DNA of 9,253 nucleotides from an uncultured Coriobacteriia bacterium (lineage in GTDB: Bacteria; Actinomycetota; Coriobacteriia; Coriobacteriales; QAMH01), in the NCBI GenBank assembly GCA_949283445.1, contig CASDTD010000215.1:1-9253 (forward strand), given 5' to 3'. The notes beneath the pieces are model-generated. The model saw only the letters and a list, made by a program, of their open reading frames with translations. It did no database searches and was not told the DNA's origin. Shown in pieces: positions 5,755 through 9,253 of the stretch. Position 1 is the stretch's first letter, and each line of letters opens with the position of its first letter. The translations under genes were made by a program, and so were the position numbers.

Positions 5755-6213
5755 TTACGCCGCCTGATCGAGCGCCACCGCGTGATATGAAACATGCGCA
5801 GCAGTGGGGCGAGAAGCCGTGCCCTCGACAAGGCAGAAGACCGCGCCTGCGCACTCCTCATCTCGTGCAGCCAGCTCCCGCTCAAGACGGTCACGCTCGG
5901 CGCAAACTTGCGTGAGCTGCCGCTGCAGCGCCGCGATTTGCGCGCGGGCGACCCGCAGGGCATCTGCCTCATCTGCAGAACACTGCGCTTGCGCACGCTG
6001 CAACGCCCGCTCACGCGCAGCTTCGACCGCCGCTTTCAACTCTTCGTTACGGTACAGCGTGCTGCGCGCGACCTGCGCGCGTTCGGCAACGGCGTAAAAG
6101 GAAACCGTCGCGTTTTCCACCGCAAGCGCTTCGAGCGCCTTGCGCACACGCATGTGTACGTCATCCTCCCGCACACCGCGCGCCTGCATAACCAGAGCGT
6201 TTCGGTTGGCCAT
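5755..6213 (-). CDS. TnpC-like protein (DUF6262, Tn554-type transposition accessory)
   Basis: A 152-aa soluble protein resembling TnpC of Tn554-type transposons, the small partner of the tyrosine recombinases TnpA and TnpB. Seen: a basic N-terminus, then a helix-turn-helix-like stretch VSFYAVAERAQVARSTLYRN (37-56), typical of DUF6262, then a long heptad-rich helix (about 60-120, with IAALQRQLTQVCAERDRLER) predicted to form a coiled coil, and a divergent tail. The ATG at 6213 is chosen over a TTG at 6228 because GGAG lies 5 nt upstream. No tnpA or tnpB is found on either side: the upstream neighbour is a divergent YbaK-type gene. It is probably a leftover of, or an orphan from, such an element. 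It could instead be a free-standing regulator. Confidence 0.7.
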   Translation of the reverse strand: MANRNALVMQARGVREDDVHMRVRKALEALAVENATVSFYAVAERAQVARSTLYRNEELKAAVEAARERALQRAQAQCSADEADALRVARAQIAALQRQLTQVCAERDRLERELAARDEECAGAVFCLVEGTASRPTAAHVSYHAVALDQAA

Positions 6214-6251
6214 ATCTGCTCCAAACAAGAGGCCCCTTCACGTTACCGTCC

Positions 6252-6260
6252 ATTATCGCA
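6252..6260 (-). promoter_or_regulatory. Putative extended -10 promoter of the tnpC-like gene
   Basis: On the minus strand TGCGATAAT matches the extended -10 pattern (TGn plus five of six bases). No convincing -35 is seen. A start near 6245 leaves a leader of about 32 nt before the ATG. Confidence 0.4.
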
Positions 6261-6436
6261 AACCGCTGTGACACGCATTTCTCTCTGCGGCGAAACAGCA
6301 ATGACCGCGAAGCGCATACTCCAGCCGCCACTAAAATCTCGCTCGACAATTCAACCGAAAAACCGCAAACGCCACTGCCCCACCCCACCTGTAAGATATC
6401 GTGTGCAGCCCGAACGAAATCCTTGGAGGAAACGTC

Positions 6437-6907
6437 ATGCCCATTGAAACTGTCAAAACGTATCTCGCTCAATTCGGGCTGGAGGACCGCGTGCAGGAGT
6501 TCGAGACTTCCAGCGCCACGGTGGAGCTTGCGGCGCAGACCGTCGGCTGCGAGCCGGCACGCATCGCGAAAACCCTTTCCTTCCTCGTAGATGGCGCCGC
6601 CATCCTCATCGTAACCGCGGGCGATGCGCGCATCGACAACCCCAAGTACAAAGCGCGCTTCGGCACGAAAGCCAAGATGCTCACGCCCGATCAGGCCGTG
6701 GAGTTGGTAGGACATGCCGTGGGCGGCGTGTGCCCGTTTGCCGTGCACGAAGGCGTCAAGGTCTATCTGGACGTGTCGCTCAAACGCTTCGAGACGGTCT
6801 TTCCCGCCTGTGGCAGCGCGAACAGCGCCATCGAGCTTACCTGCGACGAGCTCGAACGCTGCTCTCAGTGTGAAGAATGGATAGATGTCTGCAAAGACTG
6901 GGAATAG
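6437..6907 (+). CDS. YbaK/EbsC-family aminoacyl-tRNA deacylase
   Basis: A 156-aa cytoplasmic protein of the YbaK/ProX family, whose members hydrolyse mischarged tRNAs (for example Cys-tRNA(Pro) or Ala-tRNA(Pro)) as stand-alone editing enzymes. Seen: the conserved lysine in RIAKTLSF (Lys45), LIVTAGDARIDNPKYKARFG (57-76), HAVGGVCPFAV (93-103, the family's GGVxPFG-like loop) and VYLDVSLKRFETVFPACGSA (109-128). Length matches the family. The ATG at 6437 is chosen over an upstream in-frame start because GGAGG lies 7 nt before it and the family N-terminus begins there. The C-terminal ~20 residues contain extra cysteines (CSQCEEW, VCKDWE). It is monocistronic, divergent from the tnpC-like gene and followed by a palindromic repeat element. 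Exact tRNA specificity cannot be told. Confidence 0.92.
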   Translation: MPIETVKTYLAQFGLEDRVQEFETSSATVELAAQTVGCEPARIAKTLSFLVDGAAILIVTAGDARIDNPKYKARFGTKAKMLTPDQAVELVGHAVGGVCPFAVHEGVKVYLDVSLKRFETVFPACGSANSAIELTCDELERCSQCEEWIDVCKDWE

Positions 6908-6911
6908 CTTG

Positions 6912-7050
6912 CCAAAAAGCGGGCTCCTGGTGACGCTATCTCTGCCTCAAAATACGCCAAACCGTAGTTTTTACGCATGATTCGCCAGTTTTTGGGCATC
7001 TGGTAACGCTACTTGCCTCCGCAAAGGGTCACCACGCGCCCGCTTTTTGG
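6912..7050. repeat. 139-bp palindromic repeat element between the ybaK-like gene and the CPBP gene
   Basis: The ends (6912-6934 and 7028-7050) are inverted repeats matching at 21 of 23 positions, with a perfect 13-bp outer part, CCAAAAAGCGGGC and its complement. Inside are two imperfect direct copies of a roughly 26-bp unit, GGGC..CTGGT.ACGCTA..TGCCTC, at 6921-6948 and 6994-7019. The element starts 4 bp after the ybaK-like stop codon. A-run, GC stem and T-run order would suit a bidirectional terminator, but the 93-bp spacer is unusually long. No flanking target duplication is seen. Confidence 0.75.
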
Positions 7051-7082
7051 AAAACTTCCTCTTCCTGACTCTTCTCCCATTT

Positions 7083-7110
7083 TTGTTCTATATCAACTAG
7101 TACATATCAT
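7083..7110 (+). promoter_or_regulatory. Putative promoter of the CPBP-GntR-membrane protein cluster
   Basis: TTGTTC (7083-7088) and TATCAT (7105-7110) are 16 bp apart in the most AT-rich part of the window; the -10 matches five of six consensus bases. A start near 7117 gives a leader of about 50 nt. Confidence 0.5.
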
Positions 7111-7131
7111 GATTCTGTGCTATGTTCTTAT

Positions 7132-7152
7132 TGTTCTATTTATTCTAGAACA
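7132..7152. promoter_or_regulatory. Putative operator dyad upstream of the CPBP gene
   Basis: TGTTCTA (7132-7138) and TAGAACA (7146-7152) form a perfect 7-bp inverted repeat with a 7-bp spacer, just after the predicted transcription start. A further TTGTTCTAT copy lies at 7083-7091. The position suits a repressor site; the GntR regulator encoded downstream is the obvious candidate (inference). Confidence 0.5.
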
Positions 7153-7166
7153 GTTAGGAGCATACT

Positions 7167-8222
7167 ATGAAGCACGCGCACATCTCCGGCGCAACGCAAC
7201 CTAAGCGCAAACGCGAGTTCTCACCTGGCGCACGCGCTGTCATTTTCATCGTCATCACGTTCGCGCTCACCTAGAGTGTCGAGTTCGGCGTCATCTGGCC
7301 GATGGCGACGAGCAGCACCGGGCCGCTTGCAGGGTACGGCATGAACGGCATGTCGGTCGGGGTATATGCGCTCATCAGCTGCATGATGCTCATGCCCACC
7401 ATCGGCATGTTGCTGACACGCCTTTTCACGCATGAAGGCATGCACAACGCTTGGGTCAAGCCCGTTGCCTTCCGCCGTACCTGGAAGCGGTGGATCGTCG
7501 CCTGGCTTGGCACTATCGCGCTCGTCGCTGCAGGCGCAATCGTCTATTTCCTCATGTTTTCACATGATTTCGACCCCGCCATGAATGCCATGGTCGCTTC
7601 TACCATGCAAACTGTGAGGGAGCAGAGACTGTCCATCCCTGAAGACCAAGTGCGCGCAGCACTCTACGGCCAACTCGCGCTGTTGTTTTTCGTGCCCTTC
7701 GTCAACGTCGTCGCTGCATTCGGCGAAGAGTGGGGCTGGCGCGGGTACCTCATGCCCAAGCTCATGCAACGCTTCTCCGTGGTACCGGCGCTGCTTGTCA
7801 TGGGCGTTGTCTGGGGACTGTGGCATCTGCCGCTCACCATGCTCGGCCACAATTACGGCACCGGATATGCGGGGTATCCGTTTCTCGGCATCGCCGCAAT
7901 GTGCTGGATGTGCTGCTGTATTGGCGTCTTCTTCTCGTACCTGACGCTCAAGACGGGAACCTGCATACCCGCCGCCATCGCCCACGGTTTCTTCAACGGC
8001 TGTGCCAGCGTCGGCGTGCTCTTCTCGGCAACGGGCGGCAACGCACTCGTGGGCCCGGCAGCGACAGGCATCGTGGGGTGTCTTGGCTTTGCCATCTGTT
8101 CTCTCACGCTGCTGGTCATCATGCACCGTAGGCAACGCGCTGGGTTGCCGTTGTCAGTCCGCACGTTAGAAGTGGAGGCGCCGGCCAAGGCGGGCGGCGA
8201 CGCACCTGAGGAAATGTTATAG
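7167..8222 (+). pseudogene. CPBP-family intramembrane metalloprotease, interrupted by TAG at codon 36
   Basis: A CPBP (CAAX protease/Abi) multi-pass membrane protein, 351 residues if the stop is counted as a residue. It opens with ATG at 7167, with AGGAG 6 nt upstream. The frame runs into TAG at 7272-7274, in the middle of the first membrane segment (VIFIVITFALT*SVEFGVIWP). The rest stays open to 8222. Family proteins often have Trp here (FALTW), so TGG to TAG is a likely single-base change. The catalytic motifs are intact: EEWGWR (187-192), WGLWH (216-220) and AHGFFN (272-277), with several hydrophobic helices. An ATG at 7302 lacks a ribosome site. Other genes here end in TAG, so general suppression is unlikely. 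It is followed by a GntR gene 82 bp on. Either a recent null mutation or a sequence error. Confidence 0.85.
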
Positions 8223-8304
8223 TTTGCCTACAACAAATGTCACAAAGGCGCGGCCCCGAGAAACGGCAACACCCTGGGGCCTCCGCGAGAAAAGAAGGCA
8301 CCGT

Positions 8305-8835
8305 ATGATCTTGCGCATTGACCAGACCTCGCCAGACCCCGTCTACCTGCAGATACGCAACCAAATCGTCGGCGCCATAGCGCGCGGCGAGCTGCAGGCG
8401 GGAGACCGGCTGCCCAGTGTGCGCACGCTCGCAAGCGACCTGGGCGTAAACCTGCACACGGTCAACAAGGCATATGCCGTCTTGCGCGACGAAGGCCACC
8501 TGCTCATGCGCGGGCGCGCCGGTGCCTGCATCGCAGACTACCAGCAGACAGCGACGCCCGAGCGCAAGGCTGCCGACGTGGAGAAGCTGGCCCAAGAGCT
8601 GTACCAGCTCGCTCTCGAGCATTGCGCGCACGGCGGCAGCGGAGACGAGTTCGTGAAAACGGCGCAGGTGCAAGCTGCGCACGTGTTCTCCGACCCCGGC
8701 TTTGCAGGCGCGAAACGCGACGTCAACGTGCTCGGACTCGATGCTGCAGGCAACCGCCTTGCTCCGCATGAAACGCGCACGACCCTGCCCCGCACGAACG
8801 GCGCCGCTCCTTCCATCCGTCCTGAAGGAGCGTGA
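8305..8835 (+). CDS. GntR-family transcriptional repressor, YtrA type, with extended C-terminus
   Basis: A 176-aa DNA-binding regulator. Seen: the winged helix-turn-helix spans about 11-78, with PVYLQIRNQIVGAIARGEL (12-30), the signature LPSVRTLASDLGVNLHTVNK (36-55) and AYAVLRDEGHLLMRGRAGACI. A short helical segment follows (87-108), as in YtrA-type members, which lack a large effector domain and are usually about 120-130 aa. Here about 50 further residues (127-176) of low hydrophobicity extend the protein, ending RTNGAAPSIRPEGA. The ATG at 8305 is preferred over a TTG at 8224 because AGAAGG lies 6 nt before it and the family N-terminus starts there. YtrA-type genes usually sit with membrane transport or envelope-stress genes, as here, and repress their own operon. 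The ribosome site of the next gene (AAGGAG, 8825-8830) lies within its last codons, suggesting translational coupling. Confidence 0.9.
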   Translation: MILRIDQTSPDPVYLQIRNQIVGAIARGELQAGDRLPSVRTLASDLGVNLHTVNKAYAVLRDEGHLLMRGRAGACIADYQQTATPERKAADVEKLAQELYQLALEHCAHGGSGDEFVKTAQVQAAHVFSDPGFAGAKRDVNVLGLDAAGNRLAPHETRTTLPRTNGAAPSIRPEGA

Positions 8836-8841
8836 CTCCCC

Positions 8842-9253
8842 GTGGCCATCGCCTATATCGGTATGTTCGCCGCGCTGGCGCTTTCCATCGGGTTGCTGGC
8901 CGCTTTCATGCCCTACCTCATGCGCCGCACCGAATGCTTCACCGTCACCGTGCCTGCGAAGGCGCAGAAAAACCCGCACGTCATCGCGTTCAAGAAACGG
9001 TATGCGAGCATCATGGTCGGCGTGACCATCGCGGCAACGCTTCTTTCGTTTGCCGCAGGCGTCTTGATGACACAAGGCACGCTCGCGAACAATGCGAACA
9101 TCACAACAGCCGGCATCGTCTTGGAATGTGCGGCGCTATTCGCGCTCATCATCAGCTCGTTTGCCCTCATGCTGTACTACCGCCGCAAGGTCATGGCTCT
9201 CAAACGCGCCGAGGAGTGGGCATCGCCTTTGCAGCAGGCAGCTGCCATCGTGG
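8842..9253 (+). CDS. DUF1648-like integral membrane protein (partial, runs off the window)
   Basis: The first 137 residues of a membrane protein that continues past the window end. The GTG at 8842 is chosen because AAGGAG lies 11 nt upstream and the frame starts 6 bp after the GntR stop; an ATG at 8863 is the alternative. Seen: TM1 at about 3-25 (IGMFAALALSIGLLAAFMPYL), a loop FTVTVPAKAQKNPHVIAFKKRY (32-53) like that between TM1 and TM2 of DUF1648/DUF5808 proteins, TM2 (about 55-75), TM3 (about 87-110), then YYRRKVMALKRAEEW. Proteins of this type are commonly encoded beside YtrA-type GntR repressors, so this is probably the repressor's partner in the same operon. Function is unknown. Confidence 0.7.
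   Translation, partial: MAIAYIGMFAALALSIGLLAAFMPYLMRRTECFTVTVPAKAQKNPHVIAFKKRYASIMVGVTIAATLLSFAAGVLMTQGTLANNANITTAGIVLECAALFALIISSFALMLYYRRKVMALKRAEEWASPLQQAAAIV

Noticed and set aside
7167..8222. Programmed amber readthrough or pyrrolysine/selenocysteine-like recoding of the CPBP gene
   Set aside because: No recoding structure is visible after the TAG, TAG is a normal stop for other genes in the window, and a Trp-to-stop point mutation explains it more simply.
8252..8281. GGCCCC/GGGGCC dyad between the CPBP and GntR genes as a terminator
   Set aside because: Only 6 bp with an 18-nt loop and no T-run; easily chance in GC-rich DNA.
8119..9075. 318-codon minus-strand open frame
   Set aside because: It is antisense to the GntR and membrane protein genes, rich in His/Arg/Gly from codon bias, with no recognisable domain.

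Overview
The window is GC-rich DNA (roughly 58-60 % by eye) with Shine-Dalgarno-led genes. It carries an actinobacterial-style OmpR-type nitrogen regulator (GlnR-like) next to a short, non-adenylylated class glutamine synthetase. This mix, with an NSS transporter, an XdhC-family protein and a YtrA-type GntR regulator, suggests an anaerobic Actinomycetota, most likely class Coriobacteriia. That placement is inference, not a database result.

Left region (1-3256, minus strand): the 5' 299 codons of a sodium:neurotransmitter-symporter-family transporter (1-898), a 310-bp gap, then a likely glnA-glnR operon (glnA 3256 to 1895, glnR 1871 to 1209, 23 bp between them). The GlnR-like protein has lost the phosphorylation residues of its receiver domain. 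A sequence of the form GTnAC-n6-GAAAC, the actinobacterial GlnR box, lies 90 bp upstream of glnA. Together they suggest an autoregulated nitrogen-assimilation unit.

Middle region (3257-5010): a 583-bp divergent intergenic region with the GlnR box, iterated CACCC-type motifs and a structured leader. It leads into a plus-strand gene for an XdhC-family Rossmann protein with an N-terminal half I do not recognise. This gene ends in a strong hairpin. On the opposite strand that hairpin overlaps the end of a 42-residue remnant of a HigA-like antitoxin.

Accessory segment (about 4880-6260, minus strand): the antitoxin remnant, an unrecognised 201-aa protein, a 17-bp perfect inverted repeat whose loop carries a 13-bp motif repeated at the start of the neighbouring transcript, and a lone TnpC-like (DUF6262, Tn554-type) protein. 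It looks like mobile-element debris.

Right region (6437-9253, plus strand): a YbaK/EbsC-type aminoacyl-tRNA deacylase and a 139-bp palindromic repeat element. Next comes a three-gene cluster: a CPBP intramembrane protease interrupted by an in-frame TAG at codon 36, a YtrA-type GntR repressor with a long C-terminal tail, and the start of a DUF1648-like membrane protein running off the window.

I do not see a clear-cut new biological system. The strongest candidates for something undescribed are the hairpin/direct-repeat arrangement beside tnpC (5635-5737), the structured xdhC leader (3734-3819) and the palindromic element at 6912-7050.
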